DNA of 57,697 nucleotides from Perkinsus olseni. Taxonomy: Eukaryota; Perkinsozoa; Perkinsida. The stretch lies in NCBI GenBank assembly GCA_013115125.1, contig JABANN010000173.1, positions 1 to 57,697 of the forward strand, written 5' to 3'. The notes beneath the pieces are model-generated. The model was not told the DNA's origin, searched no databases, and saw only the letters and a program-made list of their open reading frames with translations. The position numbers and the translations under genes were made by a program. Shown in pieces: positions 10,956-21,140 of the stretch. Every line of letters begins with the position of its first letter. The stretch's first letter is position 1.

Positions 10956-11954
10956 ATGGCTGCGAGGGCGACTTCTCCTAATCCTCTGCTTTACGATGAT
11001 AACTATGACGTGGACTTGCCCCCCACAATAAAAGGTCCACACCGAGGATTCACCCGAGCGAGTTACACCTGTCATCGTTGTCAGGCAAAGTGAAGGTTCT
11101 TCGAGTTATCATGGGGATTTGCGCCTTCGTCATGCTTGCCTGTGAGAGACCGGTCTCGAGCTTCCCTCGCATGGTATTCCTTCAGGCGTGATTGGTCGGC
11201 TCTACACGCGGCAAGTATGGGCAGGATTAGTTCTTTGCGTACTGGGGAGCTATGCAGCTTACCTAGCTGGGCCTGAGTAGGTCAACTGATCAAACGCTGG
11301 TTTACTTCTCGTCTCAGATGCAAGATGCACATCTCCCATTGCGCGATGTATGCCGTTTTTGCTGGACTGAATGCCTTCTTCGATTTCATCGAGTGGGTCC
11401 TCGATTCACCATGCATGGTGGTGAGCCCATGCCCCGCTGAATTACTTCAGGTTACTCCTTCGTGCCATCGGCACGGACCGCAGGCCTTCCAGGCTTTTTG
11501 CCATAGGCGTCGAGGTGAGCAGGGCGCGGTTATGCGCACTAGAGCGCTCCAAGAGTGCCACTCCTGCTTGCTCAGACGATCACTGTTGAAACCCACGACG
11601 GCAGGTCAATAGAGTATCCGGCATTTATCTATAATCTCGCTTCCGGTGTACTCATTTTGTCAGTGGTTTTCATGGGGATCAGCTTCATCACTGCGGTAGG
11701 TCGGTTTGGTATGACTGGCCGGTACGCCGGTGCCGTGGCAGGTCCTGGCCTACAGGGTTCAGAGCGACTACTTTTTCGAGCAGTTTGTGCCGACCTATGC
11801 GGTATCAGTGGGGCATAGAGTATCGCAGAGGCTGAGTGCGGCGTCGCGTAGCGGGATAAACGACTACGGCGCTGTTGGTCGCGACGGCCGCCGGGAGACA
11901 TTCAGAGCGTTTAGCGGTAAGTCGCGAACCGTCAACTCGCCCTGTATACCATAG
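10956..11954 (+). CDS. Four-pass membrane protein, unrecognised
   Basis: Six or more exons assemble with phase-consistent GT-AG introns. The N-terminus MAARATSPNPLLYDDNYDVD is cytosolic-looking; four hydrophobic segments follow: VLRVIMGICAFVMLAC, VWAGLVLCVLGSYAAYLAG, CAMYAVFAGLNAFFDFIEWV and ASGVLILSVVFMGISFITAV. A soluble tail begins VQSDYFFEQFVPTYAV and ends by TAG 11952-11954. One intron (11722-11755) is only 34 nt. The topology, with short N-terminus and a tail after the fourth segment, is like MARVEL or related tetraspan trafficking proteins, but I see no signature that decides the family. The exon between segments three and four (about 11450-11575) is uncertain. Confidence 0.68.
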
Positions 11955-12298
11955 GACAAACAAAAGACTGTCCCTGCCGTAGTTTGAGTCCCGTGTGACA
12001 CATCGTTGGTGGAGCCCGTTCCTTCGTGCATCATTGCCGAATCTGCTACGCACATCCATTATGCTTTAGCTTTCTCGCTTCCTGGCAGGTTCTAGCCACC
12101 GCTTAAAAGATGACAGCGATTGAACGTATCCGTGACGTCTATAATTGCAATGATACAGATGTTACATAGTGCTGAAAGGTTGCTGGGTTCCAAGTGTGTC
12201 ACGGCATGATTACAGCTCTCCGCAAAGAGAAGGCTACGCCCAACTGGAAGCCATCAAGGCTTAGGGCTATATACAATCAGAGAATAATTAATAACAGA
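11955..12298. other. Intergenic region
   Basis: No gene seen. From about 12195 the sequence resembles the flank of the second tRNA-Thr copy, so the duplicated unit begins here. Confidence 0.4.
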
Positions 12299-12371
12299 AG
12301 CCTTCTGCTGGAGTTGAACCGACGACCTCCCGCTTACTAAGCGGGTGCTCTACCAACTAAGCTAAGAAGGC
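12299..12371 (-). tRNA. tRNA-Thr (AGT), copy 1
   Basis: Reverse complement folds as a 73-nt cloverleaf without intron: acceptor stem GCCTTCT/AGAAGGC, D-arm with AGCTTAGTTGGTAGAGC, anticodon stem CCCGC/GCGGG around loop TTAGTAA (anticodon AGT), and a T-arm with TTCAACT. In this copy the T stem is GTCGG against CCAGC, giving one C-A mismatch in the middle of the stem; copy 2 pairs there. It may be a slightly decayed or wobble-tolerant copy. Confidence 0.9.
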
Positions 12372-12983
12372 TTGCATCACGATTTGCATATTGGCTCGCT
12401 TGCAGCAGTAAAATACCAAAAACTTAATGCAGGGCCACTTAATCCGTTACCCTTCCGTTCCAGGCGTTGGGTGGTAGGCCAGCAAGCCTGAGGCCCGCGC
12501 CAAGAGAGGAGCCGGGCGCCACGGGCTCGTCTGGCCTGTGCGAAGGTTTCCCAGCGGGTTGCTGGCAGCAACGCAACGCACCGCCTGGGTGGGCGGGTGG
12601 TAAAAAAACAACTGCCCGGCTGTGGGCTTATATCCGCTACTAGCGGGCCGCTACTAGCGGATTCCTACGGTCGGGTTTGCAGGTGACCGAGTCACCCTCG
12701 CAGCTACTAGCTGAGACTCTCTCGCCGGCCGTAAGATTATCATCATCATCCGATTTCATTATAGGGAATTCTTGAAACACCCGATTGCGCGTGCGGCCCG
12801 CACACCGAAGGATTCACGTCCCTGCAACGGCGGGTGCCCGATTAATCTGCCCAATGAATTGACCTCGATTACCCCGCCTGGCTCGCCTTCCCAAGTGTCA
12901 TGGAAACACAAATTGCACGATTACAGCCCTCTGCTTAGGGATGGCTTAGTGCTATGTACAATCAAAGAATAGTCAATAAAACA

Positions 12984-13056
12984 AGCCTTCTGCCGGAGTT
13001 GAACCGACGACCTCCCGCTTACTAAGCGGGTGCTCTACCAACTAAGCTAAGAAGGC
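12984..13056 (-). tRNA. tRNA-Thr (AGT), copy 2
   Basis: Near-identical to the copy at 12299-12371 (acceptor, D-arm and anticodon arm the same, anticodon AGT). The T stem is GTCGG/CCGGC, fully paired including one G-T. No intron. This is the better-folded of the two copies. Confidence 0.95.
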
Positions 13057-13337
13057 TTGCATCATGATTTGCATAACGGCTCCGTTGAACAGTGAAATAT
13101 CCCCAAGACTCAGCGCAAGTCCTGTTCACCTCGCCTTGCTCGCCTTCACCAAGTGCCATCGAAACACAAATCGGCCTCATGTTGAGAAACTACTCGCGAA
13201 GTTACGTACTTAAACTCACTCAGAATTATTGTATCACAAGCTTCCCGAAACGAACGTCGCATCATCGTGCCGAAACTGGAGGCAAATACGATCTTGAGGC
13301 ACAGTTGGGTGAGTCACACCCGCAAATGCTTCTCCGC

Positions 13338-14459
13338 TCAGCTCTGCATAGACTTGCTGGCGAGCAGGCGACCGTCACGAAATTTGGTCGCTGAAACCTG
13401 GTGGTGGAACTGGAAGATATTGAGTCCGAAGCCGACCAACCCCAAGCCGAATTCAGGATCCACACCGATACCCAGACTTGACACACAAACGTTCCAGTCA
13501 TCGTCAACATACAACGATGTTGCCGACCCGTCCTCCGCGAATAAGTTAGGCGAGAGGATGAGATCCTCGTAAATGTGATACACATATCCACTCTCTCCAT
13601 ACCGATCTGCGAATGTACCGAAGCAAATATTCCCACCAGTACGCGGGAAGAAGCGGCACATGAAGACGTTACGCTCGGGTGTCTCGAAAATACCCCCAGA
13701 GGCCTGCCATACGCATATCTTTCCCCAAGTACCACCCTTTGTGAACATGATCGTCATGGGCCGGCCATCCTCTATAAGAGCATCCTGGAACTTGGGACTG
13801 GGGAACCACTCTGGGTCATCTTCGTCGCCCTCGCTCGCGGAGTCCGTTGTCTCTTGGCTGATCATAGTCATAACGTATTTGAACTCACAATGAGCTCCCA
13901 CCATCATGAAGATCCGAGAGGAGACCGCTCCGGTTATGAATAGAACACCATCGACCACTCTCAGGTCCGCCACGGGCTCAGGTACCTTTATAACACTCCT
14001 CATGTGCGGAGGCTGCTTGAAGAAGATACGGTAGAGCTTGTTCGGATCCTTATAGAAATAGTAATAAAAGCAATTCCCCAGCACACAACCAGCATGACCG
14101 TCTCCTATTCTGCCGACCGCTTGGAAGCTTGATATGTTTTTCGGTGATATACCCCTCCCGAACTTGTCCGATCCGCGCCCTGATGTCATCGGGAGGCGGA
14201 TCCTAGCCGGACCGATGAAAGTCGACGATACCATACGCCCAATGAATTCACCGGTCTTCAAGTTCAAGTTGCTCTCGCAGTCGTAGGCTAACATATGCCC
14301 AGGTAGGGTGTACTGCTCCTTCAGGTAAAAACTATTTGGATAGACGACCAACGGCAGGTAGTCCCATATAGTGGACATTACGTCCTCAGAGATGTCCGCC
14401 GACTGCGCGCGGATGCTCATCATCCTCGCTGCGACGAGGAAACGTGCCGAATCCATCAC
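13338..14459 (-). CDS. Unrecognised intronless protein, tandem paralogue A
   Basis: A single uninterrupted frame of 373 residues, exceptional in this intron-rich window. It begins MMDSARFLVAARM. Residues about 20-35 read ADISEDVMSTIWDYLPLVV, resembling an F-box-like helix pair but too weak to name. The rest alternates short beta-like segments with turns (LRVVDGVLFITG, GYVYHIYEDLILSP), suggesting a beta-propeller-like fold (inference). A central acidic stretch SQETTDSASEGDEDDPEWF is followed by the best conserved block, SPKFQDALIEDGRP and KGGTWGKICVWQASG. No signal peptide or membrane segment. The paralogue at 15313-16434 is clearly similar over the whole length. Function unknown; likely a lineage-specific expanded family. 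Confidence 0.85.
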   Translation of the reverse strand: MMDSARFLVAARMMSIRAQSADISEDVMSTIWDYLPLVVYPNSFYLKEQYTLPGHMLAYDCESNLNLKTGEFIGRMVSSTFIGPARIRLPMTSGRGSDKFGRGISPKNISSFQAVGRIGDGHAGCVLGNCFYYYFYKDPNKLYRIFFKQPPHMRSVIKVPEPVADLRVVDGVLFITGAVSSRIFMMVGAHCEFKYVMTMISQETTDSASEGDEDDPEWFPSPKFQDALIEDGRPMTIMFTKGGTWGKICVWQASGGIFETPERNVFMCRFFPRTGGNICFGTFADRYGESGYVYHIYEDLILSPNLFAEDGSATSLYVDDDWNVCVSSLGIGVDPEFGLGLVGFGLNIFQFHHQVSATKFRDGRLLASKSMQS

Positions 14460-15312
14460 GAACTGAGGAGAAAAACAAGGCTACTGACGAATCTAGTCTA
14501 CATGGATATGGCGTCTTTATCTGTGCCAGTACACAACGGACAGCGCGATGACAGCCCAAATATACTTCACCATCAGCGTTGTACAGGAACCTCGCGCTCA
14601 GAACGACGTTCTACCCAGCTGTTCGCAGGAAGGGCAGAGGGAAGGAATGTGGGGTTCCGTCCCTTCACTAAGCTACTCTCTCGACCACAGTCCGATGCAG
14701 TTATTTGCCCTCACAAACCCGTCTCATTCAGACTCAATAACGAGAGGATCTCAGCTAAATCGATGCCAACACTTCTGCTAGCGACAGGTCAGGACTCCCC
14801 GGCACTGACTGAGTATCATTTAATAACGCAGAGGTAGGGGATTTTGGTCAAGCTTGTTGTAATTCATAGTAGTACATCGATTACCCGGGGTGGCCAAGAG
14901 ACGTTGCAGTACTCTCCACCTGCGAATAATGTAACTGTCTGTAAGGCTAGCAGATAGCACGAAGACAAGTCATCATCATCTTCGTAATCATCACTGATAG
15001 CAATGGTTCTTCGCTATACTCGTAGATACGGTGTAGAGCTCAGATGGTTCCGGAGGAGAAGTAAGGAGCAGCGTGAACGCCCTCTGGTTGAACCCAAGTT
15101 GGGTCCCTAACCTGAAATCTGGGCTGGTTTTCTCTACGCCCACTCCCTCCCTGAACACGAATTGGGTTCCGGGTTGAAAAAATAACAGCATAGTGACCTA
15201 CATCGTACCCGCAACTTTCTGGGAATGTACACTACATTATGGTTCGAGGATTCGACGAGGGTAGGCAGCGTGTCGCAGTACAATTGGGCGAGTGGCAACG
15301 GAAACGCCTCAT
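14460..15312. other. Spacer between the tandem paralogues
   Basis: About 850 bases with only short chance-like frames (for example plus 14502-14837). It must include the promoter of paralogue A and the 3' end of paralogue B. At 15066-15176 the short strings gaacccaagttgggt and cgaattgggttccgggttg form imperfect inverted repeats of unknown meaning. Confidence 0.4.
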
Positions 15313-16434
15313 TCAGCTCTGTGAAGTCTTGTCAGCGAGCAGGCGACCGTCACGGAACTTGGTTGCTGACATCTGGTGATGAAGCTGGAAAACGTTGAGC
15401 CCAATGCGGAGTAATCCCAAGCCGTAGTCACCATCCACGACGAGAGATTGAGTGGATACACACACTGTCCAGTCGTCGGTGACGTAAAGAGACGAAATCG
15501 ATTCATGCTGGGGGAATAAGTTAGGGGAGAGGATGAGGTCATCATAGATGTGATACACATACCCTCTCTCCCCATATCGATTTTCGAATACACCGAAGCA
15601 GATTCTTCCACCAGTACGTGGCACAAACCGACACATCGCACAGTTGCGCTCGGGCGTCTCGAAGGTTCTCCCAGAGGCTTGCCATACGCATATCTTGCCC
15701 CAAGTACCACCCTTCATGTACATAATACGCACAGGCCGACCATCTTCTATAAGAGCATCTTGGAACTTGGGACTAGGGAACCAATCTGGGTTATCATCGT
15801 CGTCGCCCTCGCTCGCAGAGTCCGTTGTCTCTTGGCTGGTCATAGTCATAACATATTCGAACTGGTGATGAGTTCCTACCATCATGTAGAGCTTAGAGGT
15901 GCTTTTACCAGCTAGAAATAGAACAGCATTGACCACCCGTAAATCTGCTATGGGCTCGGGTACCTCTATAATAGTCTTGCTATGTACAGGACCTGCCAGT
16001 GGGATGCAATAGAGTTTTTCGGGGTGCCAATAGAGATAGTAATAATAACGATCCCCCAGTATACAGCTAGCATGACCGTCTTCTATTTTACTAATCTCAT
16101 GAAAGCTCGAAATGTTGGTCGGCGAGTTGCCCCTTCGGCATTGCGTCGATACATCACTGGTTGTCAGTGGAAGTTGAACACTAGCCGGGCCAATAAAGGT
16201 CGGCGAAACCATATTCCCGACGAGTTGGCCGGTCTCAAAGTTCAGGTTACTCTGACAATCATAGGTTAACATGAACCTCGGCAAGACGACCTGCTCCCTG
16301 AGCCTAAAACTATTCGGATAGACGACCAGTGGCAGGAACTCCCATATCGCAGTCAACGCGTCATCTGAAATCTCTGCCGACTGTGCGTGAATATGTTGTA
16401 GCCTTGCCGCGACGAGAAAACGTGCCGACGCCAT
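15313..16434 (-). CDS. Unrecognised intronless protein, tandem paralogue B
   Basis: Uninterrupted frame, about 373 residues from the ATG at 16434 (MASARFLVAARLQ), chosen because it aligns with the start of paralogue A. The frame stays open to an ATG at 16527, but the extra 31 residues have no counterpart in A. Shared landmarks in order: EFLPLVVYPNSF, FIGPA, NISSF, VPEPIADLRVV, the acidic SQETTDSASEGD, SPKFQDALIEDGRP, KGGTWGKICVWQASG, FETPERN, YVYHIYDDLILSPNLF and SATKFRDGRLLA. The N-terminal half and the 125-175 region differ more than the centre. Both copies lie in the same direction about 850 bases apart, fitting duplication by unequal exchange. Confidence 0.85.
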   Translation of the reverse strand: MASARFLVAARLQHIHAQSAEISDDALTAIWEFLPLVVYPNSFRLREQVVLPRFMLTYDCQSNLNFETGQLVGNMVSPTFIGPASVQLPLTTSDVSTQCRRGNSPTNISSFHEISKIEDGHASCILGDRYYYYLYWHPEKLYCIPLAGPVHSKTIIEVPEPIADLRVVNAVLFLAGKSTSKLYMMVGTHHQFEYVMTMTSQETTDSASEGDDDDNPDWFPSPKFQDALIEDGRPVRIMYMKGGTWGKICVWQASGRTFETPERNCAMCRFVPRTGGRICFGVFENRYGERGYVYHIYDDLILSPNLFPQHESISSLYVTDDWTVCVSTQSLVVDGDYGLGLLRIGLNVFQLHHQMSATKFRDGRLLADKTSQS

Positions 16435-17507
16435 TGCGAGCTGAATCGAGTATCCTAAAAGCTGAAGAGCCCTGCCATTAGTGTGCGTATACGCCACGTG
16501 ACCGCCACAACGTTGTCGTTCTTGCATCGAATTTTTCTAGCTTCCTATTTTATGATCGAACATCTTCTAGCGTCAGGCTAGTGGACTCGGGTAGTCATTC
16601 TATAGCATTGCTGTTCATTCGCGCAGAGGCATTACGATTTCAGCAAGGTCGAAGTTAAGTAGTCAAATTCCAGGCAGTCAAAGGTCGGTATAACTAGAGG
16701 GGATGTGCCTCGTAAGTGGGGGTAAGTTGAACTTCCAAAGTTGTTCAAGACCACCTGCCCTGAGACAGAGTGAAAGTTTCACTGTGAAACTCCCAGACTC
16801 GGCCTCATCACCCGAAACGTATCACCGAAATGAGTGCTAAACATAGTGAAGATAGATGGAGAGCTCACTGTCTCTGGTTGAGTATCGTTGGATGATAGTG
16901 AGAAAGGTATTCCGATAAACTCCGTTACACTGGTCAATACATAGCGTAGCGGATCTGCAAGAGTGAACCTACGGTACCTTCAGAGGTGTTTGCCCTCATA
17001 GTAACACGGCTACCCTTGGAAGTGATGAGTAGTATTAGGTCACAAGCGTTCGAAGCAAAAATACCGGTGGAGTGCTAGCTCTGCTGGTCCAGTTGACTCT
17101 ACTAGTGGGCGTGTCATCGAGCTTTGAAAACACTTCCTGCACGCGTGCGGAATTCGAAGGAGCCTGAACTTTGCGACAGTGTCGTAGCGATATGTCTCTG
17201 TTCCGTGCCATCCGGGTCTTGAAACTTGCTTCGAGTTGGCCCCAGCGTCGAGTGAGGTGTTGCGTGAAGTTGAGCTAGGATGAGATAAGAGTTTAGCCCT
17301 GAAGCCCTTGAAGGCCTCTAGCTGCCGCTTCGGTACAAAGTTTGTACTACAAACTGTGTCGTGTCACTCGCACCCCTGATCAGTAAACATCCCTGCGAGA
17401 TCATAACACCAAAACCTTCGCAGCGAAGGCGTGGCTTATTTGAACTCTGCGAGAATCAGGCTCCAGGAACTTTTGATACAGATGGCAATGATAAATAGGT
17501 ATATGCA
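16435..17507. other. Intergenic region, no gene seen
   Basis: Around 1.07 kb with stops in all frames at short intervals. It contains the promoter of paralogue B and the 3' end of the transporter gene. I see no RNA gene or repeat of note. Confidence 0.5.
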
Positions 17508-19109
17508 TCAAACCAGAACAGGGCCCTTCAACGGCAACGGCTTGAAGTGGTCTTTCTCAATCAGCTCGCGCTCTGCTGCGATAGGGGAGTCTCGTCCAGG
17601 ACTTGTCCAGTAAGCAACAACGCAGGCCATGATTCCGACCGCCATCGATGTTGCTGGGACACTGAAAGGGCCGGGTTGGGCTTGCGGGCTGAAAGGAAAA
17701 GCAAAACTAACATGGCAGCCCAACATTAGGAATGCAACGTAGACTGTCCTAACGGTCACCAAAGAAGAAGAGCGCACAGTTTAACAAAGTGGAGGACTCG
17801 AGACTCACTTGAAGAGATCCTTCCCAAGGACCATCGTGAGAGCATAAGTGAGCGCCGTCGACCCGGCCTGGGTGACGTTCTTCGTGGTCGAGGATAGACG
17901 TTTGGTTATGTAGGCAACCAGCCAGCCCGAAGCAACATAAATTGCGACCACTACCAGTGTACCTGAAACACAGTGATGGCGATTGGAGAAGATACGGAGG
18001 GTTACAGAGCTGGATCACTGGCGCCCCCAACGTACGCTGGTCCCAGAGAATGAGAGGGTTCCAAGATCCGACCTCCAGGCCCTGGTTGAGTCCATGGGCG
18101 GTGAAGGCAACAAATCCGATGAGAACGCTACAAACCTTCATGTGAACGACTTGAACAGGCAGAGAATCACCCGTAGTCTTCAACAGTTTCTCCGAGAGAA
18201 TGCTGCCGGAACCTGAAAAGTGCAAAACTAGCACGGGGCTGGCGACTCGACCTGGGCGCTTAGACTTGCAGTGAGTCATGCAGCAAAAATGACGCCTGCC
18301 ACTTCCCAGCTCACATGAAGATAAAACAAACACTGTGGTGTATATGAGACCGACTGTTGAGGTGGCCATGACCTCCGAGGTCTCTTGGCGAGTCTTCGCG
18401 ACGCAGAAAAGGATTGAAAACATGAAAACTCCGGCGACGCAGAGGACCTGCCTCTTGGTGTACCTGGTCCCAGACGCAGCATAAACAAGGTTGCGAGAAA
18501 GCGGCTCACATCCGTCCAAGCCAGCACCACGAAAAGAACGTTATTGTAGGAAGACACACTTGTAAGAGCAGCTTAAATGTACCTGGTCACAGGAGAGTCA
18601 GCCGGCAAACCGGGTTCCGTCAGCCTACCAGGATCCAAATAATTAAGCGCCTTCAACGCGCAAGTCTGGCTAGTCATAAATAACATTGCCACTGGTAGAA
18701 ACCTTAGTGTGTCGTAGCCCAAGACGTTCACTTCAGTGCCCTCGCTCCCCATAAGCTTCGCAAAAACGTATCCCATCGCCAGCGATACAACATCCTTCAC
18801 GAAAAGGATGCTGATCTCGCTCGGCGTTTTCCCGGGATCCTTGTTGGCTAACGACCACGACACTATCAGACCTTTGCTGAGGTCAACCAGCAGGTATACC
18901 AGAATGAGCCATAACTTGGGGGAACCGAGGTTACCGTAGGTATAATAATAGAGGACTGCGGCAGCCAGGATCGGCACTACTGGTGAATGCAGTACGTAAG
19001 CGAGAACCACACCCGCTATGACCAAGGAAACTACCACCGTGAAAACTTGCAGCTTCCTTCGTATTGTCGGCTTCAGGCTCACCATTGGAAAGACATATAA
19101 AACTACCAA
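17508..19109 (-). CDS. SLC35-like nucleotide-sugar transporter
   Basis: Multi-pass Golgi/ER antiporter type exchanging nucleotide sugars for the nucleoside monophosphate. Exon 1 (18573-19109 minus an intron) carries several hydrophobic helices including VFTVVVSLVIAGVVLAYVL and FLPVAMLFMTSQTCALKALN, then YLDPG. A splice at about 18590-18640 continues TFKLLLQVCLPTITFFSWCW, then YTKRQVLCVAGVFMFSILF; this is the family pattern of a Lys-containing YQ(L/V)K-type helix followed by a short loop and the next helix. Late exons give VVVAIYVASGWLVAYITKRL, AGSTALTYALTMVLGKDLF and TVYVAFLMLGCHVSFAFPF, ending with a hydrophilic tail (ERELIEKDHFKPLPLKGPV) before a stop at 17508. Start is 19109 or the Met at 19085. 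Substrate not predictable. Confidence 0.72.
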
Positions 19110-19564
19110 ACAGTTAACGGTGGAACTCTGCCATCGTCGCGTGTGAGAATACTGTAGACTAACTCAACAGGAACTGCGCTATACGGAAACACTATCGAAT
19201 CACTCAAGCATGCTGATCACCAATGCCATCTTTGATGCGGGGCTTGCGGATCCGGATAGAATCTGTGATATACAGATCTCTTGAATTACCCTTCGCAAGG
19301 ATCCCTCACCGGTAGGCCTCTACTAAGCCTCGGCGCTGATGATGACCGGGCGCCTGCTCTGTCCCATCATAGATTTTCTCTGCCAGCATCGTGCCTGCCT
19401 CATCTCGTTGCACCGCCCTCAGTTCCTCTGGTGTCTGACATGAGCTCGACTACGTAACTGCCTCTCGCCCTCAGTGCCCCCGCACCTGCCATCTAGATGC
19501 CCACATGTCCAGCAGTCGCACTGGCTTCAGTGGTTTGTCCTCGGGAGCTTCCGAATACCGTGGG
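19110..19564. other. Intergenic region
   Basis: About 450 bases between the transporter start and the bL21m stop, both on minus. No coding signal seen. Confidence 0.4.
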
Positions 19565-20170
19565 TCAACCTAAGATACGCCCTTCGAGAAGGAAATTCAG
19601 CAGCCGCATGAACACCTCAATTCTGTCGAGCCTCAGCATCGTGACCCAATACCGCACTCTCCTGAACCGGAACCATCGGCGCTTGGGCTTATATCTGTAC
19701 GGTAGAGTTCGAACGCGACCGTAGTTCAGCTAAGTATACATGAAGGAGACTTGGTCCTTGGTAAGGGTCTGCTGCTCTATCGTACAGTGGACCTTAGCGT
19801 AGGGGATCACGGGCTTCCCCATGAGGGTCCAGTCCTTGGTACCGACCAGCAAGACAGACCCAAAGATGATCTGATCAGCAAAGCCATCACTTGCTATTTG
19901 CTGTGAGTTATCCAACGGAATTTCCTGCTCTCCGATGAATCTATTCTGCCCGCACTAGGCAGATCCCTCCCGCTATCAGACACGTCCGTATCGAGGGTAT
20001 CAGAAGTATCGAGGGTAGCCCAACGAAGACGGACCAGTCTGACCGACCTGATCGCCAGCCTGTTTCCTCTTGATACGCTCAGTTTGTATTATGTCCCCCA
20101 CAGTTGCCTTGTGCTGCAGCCACTTGCCGGAGAGAAATACCACAAAGGCATTCTCAAGATCCAGCTTCAT
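19565..20170 (-). CDS. MRPL21: Mitochondrial ribosomal protein bL21m
   Basis: Large-subunit protein of the mitoribosome. The exon from Met 20170 reads [17 protein letters not shown], then [17 protein letters not shown], the bL21 start (V-I-x-GGKQ...V-x-x-GD-x-I-x-x-E). After an intron ending at 19955 the next exon gives [17 protein letters not shown], then [21 protein letters not shown] 45-nt intron joins QVSF to [19 protein letters not shown] and MLRLDRIE, the basic bL21 C-terminus. The stop is at 19565, or at 19570 if a further 34-nt intron is used. The segment between the first two exons is longer than in bacteria. A targeting peptide is expected upstream; exon-like sequence near 20690-20760 (SSSVAEYEVFYLDR) is a candidate but not joined. 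Confidence 0.75.
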
Positions 20171-21140
20171 TCCCGGGGGAGGATCTTTCGGTGGCTCCGT
20201 GCTGAAACCAAAATCCTTTCAAAGCCTGTGTTTCCGATCACGCGAAAGCCACCCAGGCCCTCGCTATGAACTAACTCTCGAGCGCGAGTTCCGCCAGGGA
20301 AACTCTATCAGCCCGCTAACGGCCCAGCGTCGAAATATGATGCTGTGGTGATCTCGGACCTCTGTGGCATAAAGGCACGATCCCTTCGCACTCCGAGGAA
20401 GGCACAGTCCCCATTTACTACATGAAGCACTTCATCCCGTTTTACTACATGAAAGGCATCCGATCATGTTGCACGAATGCCGTAGTAACCTCCCTTTTAG
20501 GATGCCGGTTCGGGAAGGACTTCCACTTTCTCCTCATGTTCATTCTGTTCCGTCGAACATCCCCGACGTAGTTCCATCGCAACTTCAGGTCCGCATAGGT
20601 GACAATTTCATTCATGTTTTGGTCAGTATCCAACAGGGGATGCTTCGGCACCTTGTGGGGGATCTTCATATTCTCACCTGTCCAGATAGAAGACTTCGTA
20701 TTCCGCGACCGAGGACGACAGCGGTGTCCGGAAGATCCTGACTAGTCGTAAGGCCGCCAGTATGACCACAGGAGCTCACGTGCTCTCGGATAAAGCAAAG
20801 ACGATCCCTAAGACGCCCCAAAGCCACTCCGGTTTCCTAGTTGACTCAATGCGTTCGAGACCTCACGCGTCTCGTCGCTCACTCGGCAGTACCTCCCCTG
20901 TGCTTTCCAACTTGGAACTCCAGCTTGTGAGCATAGGAAGCGCGCCTGCGATGCTTCACGTCAACCTTCACGAAGCGTTGCATAAACCGCCGAAACATGT
21001 CTCAAAAACTCTTTCCAGCAATCCTCTCGCAGAGCCAATATACGCATTCAACTCCGAAACTCACAAACACAACTACGGATGCTGATCGTGACGTGGAAAG
21101 GAACCAACTAATATCACTGGAACTATATAGCAAGAAGAAA
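20171..21140. other. Unassigned region, possible 5' exons of bL21m
   Basis: A minus frame at 20445-20669 (starting MKIPHKVPKHPLLDTDQN) and an exon-like string near 20690-20760 ending in a good donor (gacag|gtgag) may belong to bL21m or to a small separate gene. A short tandem repeat actacatga occurs at about 20417 and 20443. Nothing else recognised. Confidence 0.3.

Larger units (their letters stand above)
12195..13172. repeat. Diverged tandem duplication carrying tRNA-Thr
   Basis: Sequence around the two tRNAs is recognisably duplicated. Before copy 1 stands gcttagggctatatacaat (from 12259) and before copy 2 gcttagtgctatgtacaat; after each comes ggcttgcatcaygatttgca. A further piece, gctcgcctt(ca)cccaagtg, appears at about 12882 and again at about 13137, suggesting a unit of several hundred bases present more than twice. 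Inside the unit an exact short repeat gccgctactagcgg/ccgctactagcgg lies near 12633-12661. The spacer 12372-12983 holds no gene that I recognise. Confidence 0.7.

Noticed and set aside
13262-13735. Minus frame of 157 residues overlapping paralogue A (and 15309-15710 in B)
   Set aside because: A different frame of the same strand within a well-supported coding region; composition is poor and it mirrors the paralogue similarity.
13575-13943. Plus-strand open frames of 70-120 residues opposite the tandem paralogues (also 15550-15915)
   Set aside because: They are antisense shadows; they appear at the same relative position in both copies only because the minus-strand proteins are conserved there.
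16435-16527. N-terminal extension of paralogue B to an earlier ATG
   Set aside because: The extra 31 residues have no counterpart in paralogue A, whose start aligns with the ATG at 16434.
17749-18519. 256-residue minus open frame inside the transporter gene
   Set aside because: It contains two real exons and reads through introns; the membrane helices are recovered only when short introns are removed.
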